In this document: one piece after another, positions 56,115-64,000 of the stretch
Position numbering within the stretch: the stretch's first letter is position 1
Layout of the letters: each line of letters begins with the position of its first letter
Assembly (NCBI RefSeq): GCF_900105985.1
Contig: NZ_FNUB01000004.1
Coordinates: forward strand, 223,501-287,500
DNA from: Tenacibaculum sp. MAR_2010_89
Lineage (GTDB): Bacteria; Bacteroidota; Bacteroidia; Flavobacteriales; Flavobacteriaceae
Reading direction: 5' to 3'
Length of the DNA stretch: 64,000 nucleotides
Program-made: the position numbers and the translations under genes
Notes under the pieces: model-generated
What the model saw: the letters and a program-made list of their open reading frames with translations, nothing else
The model's database searches: none
What the model was told of the DNA's origin: nothing

Positions 56115-57224
56115 ATGATTTTAACAAGGAAAATTGAAGATAAAAGTATTGTCTGGCTATCTCATAACAACCAATATATTGTTGTTGAAAATATAGTTGC
56201 AAACACGCTTATTCTATTGCAAAAAGAAACTCCTATAAAGGAAATTTTCACTACTTTATATAAGTCAATAAACATACCTTATAATGAAGCTTCTGCTTTT
56301 ATTACTGATATAAAAAAACTCTTAAAAGAAAAGATCACTGAGGAAGAAACATTTTCTAGTCATAGCATTCCTAGTACTTTTCAAATTAGAAAATACTATA
56401 AAATAAATTCTAGCATATTTTTTATTGAATTCTTAAGTGATTATAGCTTCTCGTTAATCCATCCTAAGTTTGCACATTTAGAAATTGATTCTCAAAACAA
56501 AATAGACCACCATTATAAAGTTTTTACTTCTAACGATTCTATTCATTTTTACATTGACAATATATTAATCGGTTCATGGAAAACATCCGAGAGCCACTAT
56601 TTTCAAGGAAAATTCTCAATGAAAATTATTGAGCATACTCATAAGGAAAGAGAAGAAAATTGGATGGGAGTTTTTCATGCTTCTGCTGTAAGTAACGGAG
56701 AAAAATCAATTCTTTTTTTGGGTGATTCTGGCAATGGAAAAAGTACTTCTTTGGCATTATTACAAGCTAATGGCTTTTCATGTTTAGCTGATGATTTTGT
56801 ACCTATTCTTTCTAAAAATAAAGAAGTTTACAGTTTCTCGTCAGCTATTTCTATAAAAAAGAATAGCCTACCAGTTCTTTTACCTCTTTATCCTGAATTA
56901 GAAACTTCAGCTGAATATCATTTTAAAGCTTTGAATAAAATAGTTAGATATCTTCCTCCAAAAAACACTAGCTCAAAACAACATCAGCCTTGTAAAACAT
57001 TAGTTTTTATTAAATATAAAGCTGAAAGTGATTTAAAAATTACTAAAATTTCAAAACTTGATGCTTTTCAGCAATTAGTTCCAGATTCGTGGCTTTCTCC
57101 AAGAACTGAAAATGCGACTTCTTTTTTAGATTGGTTTGACAACTTATCCTGTTATAAACTTACGTATTCTGATAATGAAAAAATGATTGTAACCGTAAAA
57201 AAACTATTTAATGATGACTTATAA
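56115..57224 (+). CDS. PqqD-like domain fused to HPr-kinase-like P-loop protein
   Basis: This 369-residue protein starts at ATG 56115. A TTG 24 bases upstream is possible but less likely. Residues 1-75 have the pattern of a PqqD-like fold (MILTRKIEDKSIVWLS, then VVENIVANTLILLQKETPIKEI), a module that recognises leader peptides in several peptide-modification systems. The rest contains a P-loop GDSGNGKST (residues 203-211) and ADDFVPI, typical of HPr-serine-kinase-like proteins. Its stop lies 14 bases inside the next gene. Related kinases and nucleotidyltransferases tailor some lasso peptides. No precursor peptide or cyclase is visible here. Confidence 0.82.
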   Translation: MILTRKIEDKSIVWLSHNNQYIVVENIVANTLILLQKETPIKEIFTTLYKSINIPYNEASAFITDIKKLLKEKITEEETFSSHSIPSTFQIRKYYKINSSIFFIEFLSDYSFSLIHPKFAHLEIDSQNKIDHHYKVFTSNDSIHFYIDNILIGSWKTSESHYFQGKFSMKIIEHTHKEREENWMGVFHASAVSNGEKSILFLGDSGNGKSTSLALLQANGFSCLADDFVPILSKNKEVYSFSSAISIKKNSLPVLLPLYPELETSAEYHFKALNKIVRYLPPKNTSSKQHQPCKTLVFIKYKAESDLKITKISKLDAFQQLVPDSWLSPRTENATSFLDWFDNLSCYKLTYSDNEKMIVTVKKLFNDDL

Positions 57225-58299
57225 AGAAACACTTTTTTTTGTTGGTAAATGTTTAACTATAACCTATGAAGAAGAAAATCGAAAAATAGTTGAACAAAAA
57301 ATAATTGACAAGACTGTTGATTGGGATAGTATAGTTAAATTAAGCACGGCTCATTACGTTTTTCCTGCCCTATATTGTAATTTAAAACGTGCTGATTTTT
57401 TACAATACCTTCCTAATGACTTGGTTGAATACATGGAATACATAACCAATCTTAACCGTGAAAGAAATCAACAAATTATTGAACAAGCAAAAGAAATCAA
57501 CGAATTACTTTTAACTAATAATATTACTCCGATTTTTTTAAAAGGTACCGGTAACTTATTAGAAGGACTCTATGAAGACATTTCAGAAAGAATGGTTGGA
57601 GATATTGATTTTATAATTTCTCCAAAAGAATATGAAAAAACCATAAGTATTCTACATCAAAACAATTACTCTCCCGTGGTAGAATTGAAATATGATTTCC
57701 CTTCATTTAAACATTACCCAAGAATACAACATCCAAATAAAATTGCTGGAGTAGAAATACATAAACAAATGGTTATTAAGGATTATTCAAATGAATTTAA
57801 TTACAATTACATTAAAAATAAAATACAACAAATTGGTAATGTGAATGTATTAAGTTACTCTGATCAACTTTGTTTATCTATAATTGCTAAACAAATAAAT
57901 GATGATGGTTTATTCTTTAATGATATAGCCTTAAGAAACGCTTATGATGTTTTCTTGTTATCTAAAAAAACAATAGCAAAAAACTCTTTTAATAAATTTA
58001 AAAAACTCAAAAGTCCTTTAAATACTTTTTTAGCTCTTTGCTATGTATCATTTGGGAATATCAACTCTTTAGATTTTCATACTAATAAACATACACAATA
58101 TTGTATAAATTTATTCTTGAAAATATTAAACGACAATAACTACAGACAAAAACACTATGCCAAGCAAAAAAAATCTAGATACTTTAAATCTAGATTTAAA
58201 ATATTTTATCAATCTATTTATGATAACAAAATAAGATTTTGGCTATTTAAAAGACTTACAGATAAAGAGTTTAAAAAACAACTAAAAAATTTAGATTAA
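57211..58299 (+). CDS. nucleotidyltransferase-family protein (NTP_transf_5 type)
   Basis: This 362-residue protein belongs to the uncharacterised nucleotidyltransferase family related to those near lasso-peptide and polysaccharide loci. The phosphate-binding segment FLKGTGNLLEGLYEDISERM is followed by GDIDFIIS (the DID metal-binding pair at residues 131 and 133). The C-terminal half is basic and helical. It overlaps the PqqD/HPrK-like gene by 14 bases, which implies joint function, and converges with mpl with a nine-base overlap. The substrate is unknown. Confidence 0.82.
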   Translation: MMTYKETLFFVGKCLTITYEEENRKIVEQKIIDKTVDWDSIVKLSTAHYVFPALYCNLKRADFLQYLPNDLVEYMEYITNLNRERNQQIIEQAKEINELLLTNNITPIFLKGTGNLLEGLYEDISERMVGDIDFIISPKEYEKTISILHQNNYSPVVELKYDFPSFKHYPRIQHPNKIAGVEIHKQMVIKDYSNEFNYNYIKNKIQQIGNVNVLSYSDQLCLSIIAKQINDDGLFFNDIALRNAYDVFLLSKKTIAKNSFNKFKKLKSPLNTFLALCYVSFGNINSLDFHTNKHTQYCINLFLKILNDNNYRQKHYAKQKKSRYFKSRFKIFYQSIYDNKIRFWLFKRLTDKEFKKQLKNLD

Positions 58300-59643
58300 T
58301 TGCCTAACCTCTTCAAAATCCAACCCTCCATAATTCCCCGAACTCATTAATAAAAGCGCTGTATCTTTTAAGTTTTCGGCAAATAAAAATTCTTTAAATT
58401 CTTGTGGGTTTGTATAAATTAGTAAATCATCTCGTTCAAAAGCTTTAGCTATTTTATCTTCAGAAACCTCTTCTAATTGCTTAATTTTAACAGCATCTGG
58501 AGAATAAAAAACTACTGCTTTATCTGCATTAGATAAAGCTCCTTTATACTCTGCTAAAAACTCAGCATTTAAACTACTATAGGTATGCAATTCTAAACAA
58601 GCTAATAAAGTTCTATTAGCATATTGGTTTTTAACAGCTGTGGTAGTAGCTTGAACTTTACTTGGACTATGGGCAAAATCTTTAAATATAACTGTACTAT
58701 CACTTTCAGTCACTTTCTCTAATCTTTTATTTGCCCCTTTAAAACTGGCTATAGCCTCATAAAAATCATCTTCATCAATTCCCATGTGCTGACATATCCA
58801 TTTAGCTCCAGCTAAATTTTGTAAATTATGTTCTCCAAATATTTCTAAAGGCATTAAACCATCAGGAGTATCAATAAATGTAATTCCGTTTTCAATACTA
58901 TGATTTGGAGTGTTATATGAGTATTTTTTTATAGCATGTTCAGATGCTTCAACAACATCTTTTACAGTAGTATCTTCTTCATTATATACCATAATCCCTC
59001 CATTTGTTAGAGAGTTTGTAAAAATCGAAAATTGTTCTACATAGTTTTCAAATGTTGGAAATACATTAATATGGTCCCATGCAATACCACTTAATAAGGC
59101 TATGTTTGGTTTATATAAATGAAATTTAGGACGCATATCAATTGGAGAACTTAAATATTCATCTCCTTCTAAAACAATAAATTCATTTTCCTCTGTTAAA
59201 TGTACCATTGTTTCAAAGCCATCTAATTGAGCACCTACCATATAATCTACTTCTTTTTCATGATAATTTAAAACATGCAAAATCATTGAAGTTATAGTAG
59301 TTTTTCCATGTGAACCTCCAATAACTACACGTGTTTTATGTTTAGATTGTTCATATAAAAATTCAGGATATGAATATATCTTCACCCCAAGCTTTTGGGC
59401 TTTTAATAATTCAGGGTTATCTTTTTTAGCATGCATTCCTAAAATAACAATATCTAATGTTTCAGTTATTTTCTCAGTAAACCATCCAAACTCTTCTGGT
59501 AATAACCCATATTTGGCTAATCTAGATTTAGAAGGATCATGAATTGTATCATCACTTCCTGTTACTTGATATCCTTTTTTGCTTAAAGCAATTGCTAAAT
59601 TATGCATTGCACTTCCTCCAATAGCTATAAAATGTACTCTCAT
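58291..59643 (-). CDS. mpl: UDP-MurNAc : L-Ala-gamma-D-Glu-meso-DAP ligase
   Basis: Mpl attaches recycled murein tripeptide to UDP-MurNAc. The 450-residue product has the Mur ligase layout: an N-terminal UDP-binding part (VHFIAIGGSAMHNLAIALSKKGYQVTGSD), the ATP-binding motif GSHGKTTITSM, and the LEGDEYLSS segment. The region FKDFAHSPSKVQATTTAVK is typical of Mpl. It is transcribed alone from a probable promoter at 59665-59694. Confidence 0.95.
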   Translation of the reverse strand: MRVHFIAIGGSAMHNLAIALSKKGYQVTGSDDTIHDPSKSRLAKYGLLPEEFGWFTEKITETLDIVILGMHAKKDNPELLKAQKLGVKIYSYPEFLYEQSKHKTRVVIGGSHGKTTITSMILHVLNYHEKEVDYMVGAQLDGFETMVHLTEENEFIVLEGDEYLSSPIDMRPKFHLYKPNIALLSGIAWDHINVFPTFENYVEQFSIFTNSLTNGGIMVYNEEDTTVKDVVEASEHAIKKYSYNTPNHSIENGITFIDTPDGLMPLEIFGEHNLQNLAGAKWICQHMGIDEDDFYEAIASFKGANKRLEKVTESDSTVIFKDFAHSPSKVQATTTAVKNQYANRTLLACLELHTYSSLNAEFLAEYKGALSNADKAVVFYSPDAVKIKQLEEVSEDKIAKAFERDDLLIYTNPQEFKEFLFAENLKDTALLLMSSGNYGGLDFEEVRQLI

Positions 59644-59962
59644 TTAAAACTCCTAAATTTTCTGTAAAGATAATGAAGTATAACAGCTTACAAAAAACAC
59701 TTTAATTGTTATTGAAAAGAATATTTTTTTCCATAAAAACAAAGTCAAAAATTCAAATGGCTCGTTTTTTGTTTTATACAAAAAACCTATATAGATTTCA
59801 TTATCTTTAACCAATAACTAAATGAAAAGTAACGTTTACACCATAAAAATACCAATTCACATATTTTAGGTTGATTGAACAACAAAAAAATACGTGCTTT
59901 ACTAAAATTTAAGTTATTAAAATTGATAATTAATACTATCAATTGACTAAAAATGAATTAAA
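59644..59962. other. intergenic region between mpl and the A2M gene
   Basis: This 319-base gap contains the mpl promoter. In front of the A2M gene is an inverted repeat TTGATA/TATCAA (59923-59942) that ends 20 bases before the ATG. No convincing -33/-7 pair was found for the A2M gene. No small gene was seen. Confidence 0.5.
59665..59694 (-). promoter_or_regulatory. probable promoter of mpl
   Basis: The minus strand has TTTG (59691-59694), 18 bases, then TATCTTTA (59665-59672). The latter differs from the -7 consensus only in the last base. It lies 22 bases before the start codon. Confidence 0.45.
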
Positions 59963-62900
59963 ATGAAAAAAACAATCCTTCTTTCACTAATGATATTTCT
60001 ATTTTCTACAACAATTAAAGCTCAGCAAAACTATCAAAGTTTATGGGATAAGGTTCATAAATTTGAAATTGATAATCTTCCAAAATCTGCTTCAAAAATT
60101 GTTGATGAAATTTATGAAAAGGCAAAGAAAAATAATAATTCACCTCAACTAGTAAAAACACTTTTTTATAAAAGTAAATTTTCTTTAATACTAGAAGAAG
60201 ATGCTCAATTAAAAATTATTGATCAATTTAAAAAACACATAATAACTACTGAATTCCCAACGAAAAATGTATTAGAAAATATATTAGCAAATTTATACTG
60301 GCAATTTTTTAATCAAAATAGATGGAAGTTTTATAACAGAACACAAACTCAAAATAAAGTTGATTCAACTGATTTTAGAACATGGGATTTAAATACATTA
60401 TTTAACGAAATACATAAATATTATAAAGCTTCATTAGCTGACAAAAACCAACTTCAAAAAATTAACATTCAGAGTTTTTCTGATATTTTACGTATTACTA
60501 AAGACACAAAAAAATACCATCCAACTTTATTCGACTTCTTGGCACAAAACTCTTTAGATTTTTATAAAACTACTGAAACAAATATTACAAAACCTTCTTA
60601 TCAATTTAAGCTAAACAATCCTAATTTATTAAGTGATTTTAATAGCTTTATTTCAATTAACCTAACAACTAAAGACACGACATCCTTACAGTTTAATGCC
60701 TTAAAAATATATCAAGATTTACTTCAATTTCATTTACAAAATAAAAATTTAGAAGCCTTAGTAACTACAGATTTACAACGTTTAGCTTTTGTAAAGCAAC
60801 ATGGTATTTTTAAAAACAAAGAAAATTTATATTTACAGGCTTTAGAAGCTTCAAAAAATCGTTACAAAACAGATGAAATTTCGGGATTATATTCGTTTGA
60901 AATTGCAAAAGTTTATACAGAATTAGCAAACACCTACCAACCAAACAAGGTTGAAAATAAACATCGTTTTAAAAACAAAGAAGCGTTGGCTATTTGTAAT
61001 AAAATAATACTTCAATTTCCTGAAAGTGATGGCGCAAAAAAATGTGAAGGATTAAAACAACAAATTCTTACTAAAACATTAAGTATTATTACTGAAAAAA
61101 ACATTCCAATAAATCATTTTTCAAAAGTATTAGTTACTTATAAAAATAGTGCTGAATTATATTTTTCTATTTATAAAATTACTGCCGCTCAAATTTTGGA
61201 ACTGGAAAAAATTTATAATGAAAAAAAACAAATTGAATTTATCAAAAAACTTGATAAAACAACTTCTTGGTACTCGGAGTTAAAAGATGAACAAGACTAT
61301 CAACAACACTCTACTGAAGTTAGTATTCCAAAACTTTCTGGTGGAAATCATTTAATTCTTGCTACTACTAAAAAAGAATTATCTAATAAAACTACAGTAG
61401 CTTTTTCTTATGTACAAGCAACAAACATTGCTTTTATAAACAATAACGAACAAAGTAACAATTATCAAGTTGTTAATAGAAACACTGGAAAACCAATAGC
61501 AAATGCCAAAGTTCATTTTACTAATACTACAAGAAATCACTACGACAAAAAACTAGATAACCATTTTGTAACAAACGAAAATGGAGAGTTTACCTTTATT
61601 CCAAATAAACAATATTACCCTAATGTAAATGCCAATATTACCTATAAAGATGAAAATGTAAATTTTGGTAAATTTTATATAAATCCGAGATATAAAAATA
61701 ATAATTCAACATCTAGAGTTCATACAGAAACATTCCTTTTTACTGATAGAAGTATATACAGACCAGGGCAAACAGTTCACTTTAAAGGTATTGCTATGGA
61801 AACTTTTAAAAAGAAAGCTTCCGTAAAAATTAATGAAACAGTTGCAATTACTCTTAAAGACGTAAACCATCAAGTATTAAAAGAAATTGAACTACAAACC
61901 AATGAATTTGGATCTTTTTCATCAAAATTTGTGTTACCTAACCAAGGTTTAACCGGTCAATTTCTTATTGAAACATCTATTGGTCGTTATAAAAACTACA
62001 CGTATTTTTCTGTAGAAGAATACAAACGTCCAAAATTTGAAACTGTCTTTAAACCTATTTCTAGCACTATTAAAATAAACGATTCTATAACTGTAAACGG
62101 ATTTGCTAAAGCTTTTTCCGGAGTTAATATTACAGATGCTAAAGTTATATATCGCGTTCATAGAAAAGTACAATATCCTAGGTGGTGGTATTGGTATAGA
62201 CCATATTTCACTTCACAACCTCAAGAAATTACTCAAGGTGAAGGCATCACAGATTCATCTGGTAATTTTTCTATACAGTTCAAAGCGCTGCCTGATGAAA
62301 GTATTGCTAAAAAAGATTTACCTATTTTTATTTACGAAGTTTCTGCTGATGTAACTGATATTAACGGTGAAACTCGAAGTGCAACTACTGAAGTAAAAGT
62401 TGGTTATCATGCCTTAGTAGCTGATATTGAAAGCCCTGAAAACCTAGATAAAACAAAGAACAGTCACTTACTAAAAATTAGCACTAAAAATTTAAATGAC
62501 GAATTTGTAGCTAGCACAGGAACCTTAAAAATTTATAAACTACAAGCTCCTAATCGTATTTTACGCAAACGTCCTTGGACAACTCCTGATTACCAAACGA
62601 TACCTAAAAAAGAGTTTGAAAATAAGTTTCCAAATGATGCTTACACAAATGAAGATAATTCTATTAATTGGAAAAAAGGAACTCTTGTTTTTAATACAAA
62701 GTTTAATACCGAAAATCAAAAAGAAATAGCTTTAAACAGTATACGAAACTGGGAATCTGGCAAATATGTAATTATTTTAGATACCCAAGATAAATTTGGA
62801 CAAAAGGTAACTGCTAAAGAGTTTGTTTCTGTTTTCTCTAAATTAGACAAACTACCTGCCGATACTAAATTAGTGCAAGTAACAACGAATAAGGCTTCAT

Positions 62901-64000
62901 ACAATGTAGGAGATAAAGCTGAAATAACGATAAGCTCTAATTCAAAAGATATCACATTAATGCTCTTTATAGAAAAACAACATAAAACAGTAGAAAGAAA
63001 ATATATTCATTTAACTAAAAATCATACTAAAATATCTATTCCAGTAACTAAAGATGATATAGGTGGATTTGGGGTAAAATGGTATTTTGTTAATTATAAT
63101 GCTTTTGAAAAAGGAAATTTGTTAGTTAGTGTTCCTTATCCTAAAACTGATTTAGAAATTAGTACAAAAACATTTAGAGACAAACTACAACCTGGACAAA
63201 AACAAACATGGAGTTTCACCATCAAAGGGACTAAAAAAGATGTAGTAGCTGCTGAACTTTTAGCAGGAATGTATGACGCTTCTTTAGATGCTTTTAAACC
63301 ACACAAATGGAACTTCTCTCCTATTAAAAAACCAATATATTCTATATACAACAACTCTGAAGCAACTATAAGTTTTGGTAACAATTATTTTAGAGTTCAG
63401 AATTTAAACGACAATACGAATAGGTATTACAACAACTACCAAAGAAGAAATGTTCAATACAATTGGTTTGGTTTTAGTTTTATTAATGATAACTGGGTTA
63501 ACACTCAATATTTAAAAAGACTAACTTTTCAAAGAACCAAATTTGATGGAACTATATCTGGTGTAGTTCAGGATGAAAGTGGTCCGCTTCCTGGCGTAAC
63601 TGTATTAATAAAAGGAACCACATATGGAACAGAAACAGATTTTGATGGTAATTTTTCTTTAAATGCTAATAAAGGAGATGTACTTGTTTATAGTTTTGTA
63701 GGTATGAAAACGGTTGAAAAAACTGTAGGTGATTTTTCTAATATTATTATTTTAATGGAAAATGATAATGTCTTAGATGAAGTTGTTACTACCGCCTATG
63801 GAATTTCTGCTCCAAGAAGAAAAATGAGTAGAATGGCTGGAGGCGTTCCTGGAGTTAGTGCAAATCTTGCAGAAGTTGAAGAAAGTGCGGCTTTAGATGC
63901 TGTTCCACCTTCTCTTAAGAAAGAGTCTAAAACCACAAAAACCTCTTTAAAAGGGATTCAAATACGTAAAAACTTACAAGAAACAGCATTTTTCTATCCA
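59963..64000 (+). CDS. alpha-2-macroglobulin-family protein with an inserted SusC-type domain, partial (3' end outside)
   Basis: The first 1346 codons are in the window. A signal peptide (LSLMIFLFSTTIKAQ) is followed by an N-terminal helical region. MG domains come next: NRNTGKPIANAKVHFTN, then the MG2 motif FLFTDRSIYRPGQTVHFKG at about residues 592-610, and VEEYKRPKF. Residues 1197-1281 hold a carboxypeptidase-regulatory-like domain (GVVQDESGPLPGVTV, TETDFDGNFSL) ending in DEVVTTAYGI, as in SusC proteins. A low-complexity linker and the start of the A2M domain (IQIRKNLQETAFFYP) follow. Such proteins are thought to trap proteases. The missing C-terminus should contain the rest of A2M and a thioester-type domain. 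Confidence 0.88.
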   Translation, partial: MKKTILLSLMIFLFSTTIKAQQNYQSLWDKVHKFEIDNLPKSASKIVDEIYEKAKKNNNSPQLVKTLFYKSKFSLILEEDAQLKIIDQFKKHIITTEFPTKNVLENILANLYWQFFNQNRWKFYNRTQTQNKVDSTDFRTWDLNTLFNEIHKYYKASLADKNQLQKINIQSFSDILRITKDTKKYHPTLFDFLAQNSLDFYKTTETNITKPSYQFKLNNPNLLSDFNSFISINLTTKDTTSLQFNALKIYQDLLQFHLQNKNLEALVTTDLQRLAFVKQHGIFKNKENLYLQALEASKNRYKTDEISGLYSFEIAKVYTELANTYQPNKVENKHRFKNKEALAICNKIILQFPESDGAKKCEGLKQQILTKTLSIITEKNIPINHFSKVLVTYKNSAELYFSIYKITAAQILELEKIYNEKKQIEFIKKLDKTTSWYSELKDEQDYQQHSTEVSIPKLSGGNHLILATTKKELSNKTTVAFSYVQATNIAFINNNEQSNNYQVVNRNTGKPIANAKVHFTNTTRNHYDKKLDNHFVTNENGEFTFIPNKQYYPNVNANITYKDENVNFGKFYINPRYKNNNSTSRVHTETFLFTDRSIYRPGQTVHFKGIAMETFKKKASVKINETVAITLKDVNHQVLKEIELQTNEFGSFSSKFVLPNQGLTGQFLIETSIGRYKNYTYFSVEEYKRPKFETVFKPISSTIKINDSITVNGFAKAFSGVNITDAKVIYRVHRKVQYPRWWYWYRPYFTSQPQEITQGEGITDSSGNFSIQFKALPDESIAKKDLPIFIYEVSADVTDINGETRSATTEVKVGYHALVADIESPENLDKTKNSHLLKISTKNLNDEFVASTGTLKIYKLQAPNRILRKRPWTTPDYQTIPKKEFENKFPNDAYTNEDNSINWKKGTLVFNTKFNTENQKEIALNSIRNWESGKYVIILDTQDKFGQKVTAKEFVSVFSKLDKLPADTKLVQVTTNKASYNVGDKAEITISSNSKDITLMLFIEKQHKTVERKYIHLTKNHTKISIPVTKDDIGGFGVKWYFVNYNAFEKGNLLVSVPYPKTDLEISTKTFRDKLQPGQKQTWSFTIKGTKKDVVAAELLAGMYDASLDAFKPHKWNFSPIKKPIYSIYNNSEATISFGNNYFRVQNLNDNTNRYYNNYQRRNVQYNWFGFSFINDNWVNTQYLKRLTFQRTKFDGTISGVVQDESGPLPGVTVLIKGTTYGTETDFDGNFSLNANKGDVLVYSFVGMKTVEKTVGDFSNIIILMENDNVLDEVVTTAYGISAPRRKMSRMAGGVPGVSANLAEVEESAALDAVPPSLKKESKTTKTSLKGIQIRKNLQETAFFYP
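63551..63805 (+). other. SusC-type N-terminal domain and TonB-box-like motif within the A2M protein
   Basis: About 85 residues (1197-1281) match the N-terminal domain of the SusC proteins at 18643 and 48422 almost position for position: VxDESGPLPGVxVxxKGxxxGTETDFDG, then GDxLVYSFVGMKTxEKxVG, then NVLxEVVxTAxGI. At the DNA level the segment 63683-63711 differs from 18850-18878 at one base in 29. Confidence 0.85.

Noticed and set aside
56115..58299. Complete lasso-peptide gene cluster
   Set aside because: I looked for a short precursor, an asparagine-synthetase-like cyclase and a transglutaminase-like protease within 5 kb on both strands and saw none. Only the tailoring-type genes are present.
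61949..62354. Two overlapping reading frames within the A2M gene
   Set aside because: The long frame from 59963 reads through without a stop and carries MG domain motifs on both sides, so these are by-products of AT-rich sequence.
1..64000. tRNA or rRNA genes, CRISPR arrays, insertion sequences, integrases or attachment sites
   Set aside because: No tRNA-like cloverleaf, regular spaced repeat, transposase or recombinase reading frame was noticed on either strand. The window looks like stable chromosome.

Overview
The window is a low-GC chromosomal segment of a bacterium in the Bacteroidota, most likely a marine member of the Flavobacteriaceae. The evidence is two SusC/SusD pairs, lipoproteins with Bacteroidota-type lipoboxes, an almost complete lack of Shine-Dalgarno sequences, several promoters of the TTTG-N19/20-TAnnTTTG type, and the ribosomal gene order. 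I cannot name the genus with confidence. No tRNA, rRNA, CRISPR array, insertion sequence or prophage was seen.

Region 1 (1-16688, all minus strand) is the ribosomal super-cluster. In transcription order it runs rpsL-rpsG-fusA-rpsJ, then rplC-D-W-B-rpsS-rplV-rpsC-rplP-rpmC-rpsQ-rplN-X-E-rpsN, then rpsH-rplF-R-rpsE-rpmD-rplO-secY-infA-rpmJ-rpsM-rpsK-rpsD-rpoA (rpoA runs off the left edge). Two internal breaks carry terminator hairpins and new promoters: after rpsJ, where the terminator and the next promoter occupy the same DNA, and after rpsN. The leaders of rplC, rpsH and rpsD all show foldable RNA, and the rplC leader also contains an intrinsic-terminator-like hairpin.

Region 2 (16862-25786) is cell envelope. 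It holds an Omp85-family outer-membrane protein, a SusC/SusD pair, two tandem paralogous secreted proteins of unknown function, and a DUF3179 lipoprotein.

Region 3 (25923-35602) is mostly housekeeping: a YjgN/DUF898 membrane protein with an M48 protease, an SDR enzyme, a SprT-like protein, mannose-1-phosphate guanylyltransferase, a secreted thioredoxin, LpxK, a Nif3-like protein, a DUF164 coiled-coil protein whose zinc ribbon has lost its cysteines, rpsU with a long leader, and prfA.

Region 4 (35682-41310) holds a small lipoprotein and a TetR / ABC exporter / HlyD / TolC operon that looks like a tripartite export system. Its ABC protein has a degenerate ATPase domain.

Region 5 (41661-46813) is a minus-strand run, from upstream to downstream: a DppB-type permease, two thioredoxin-like lipoproteins, tpiA, prmA, clpS and a small unknown gene. 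pyrF is divergent.

Region 6 (46987-54803) is a second SusC/SusD pair divergent from a LytTR response regulator, a LytS-type histidine kinase and a cytosolic BtuF-like binding protein.

Region 7 (54606-64000) contains small proteins, a DUF4197 lipoprotein, a PqqD-like/HPr-kinase-like fusion followed by a nucleotidyltransferase, mpl, and the first 1346 codons of a very large alpha-2-macroglobulin-family protein. That last protein carries a SusC-type N-terminal domain, including the TonB-box-like end, just before its A2M domain.

The strongest candidates for undescribed biology are the PqqD-HprK/nucleotidyltransferase pair, the A2M-SusC domain chimera, the degenerate ABC exporter, and the ribosomal-protein leader RNAs.
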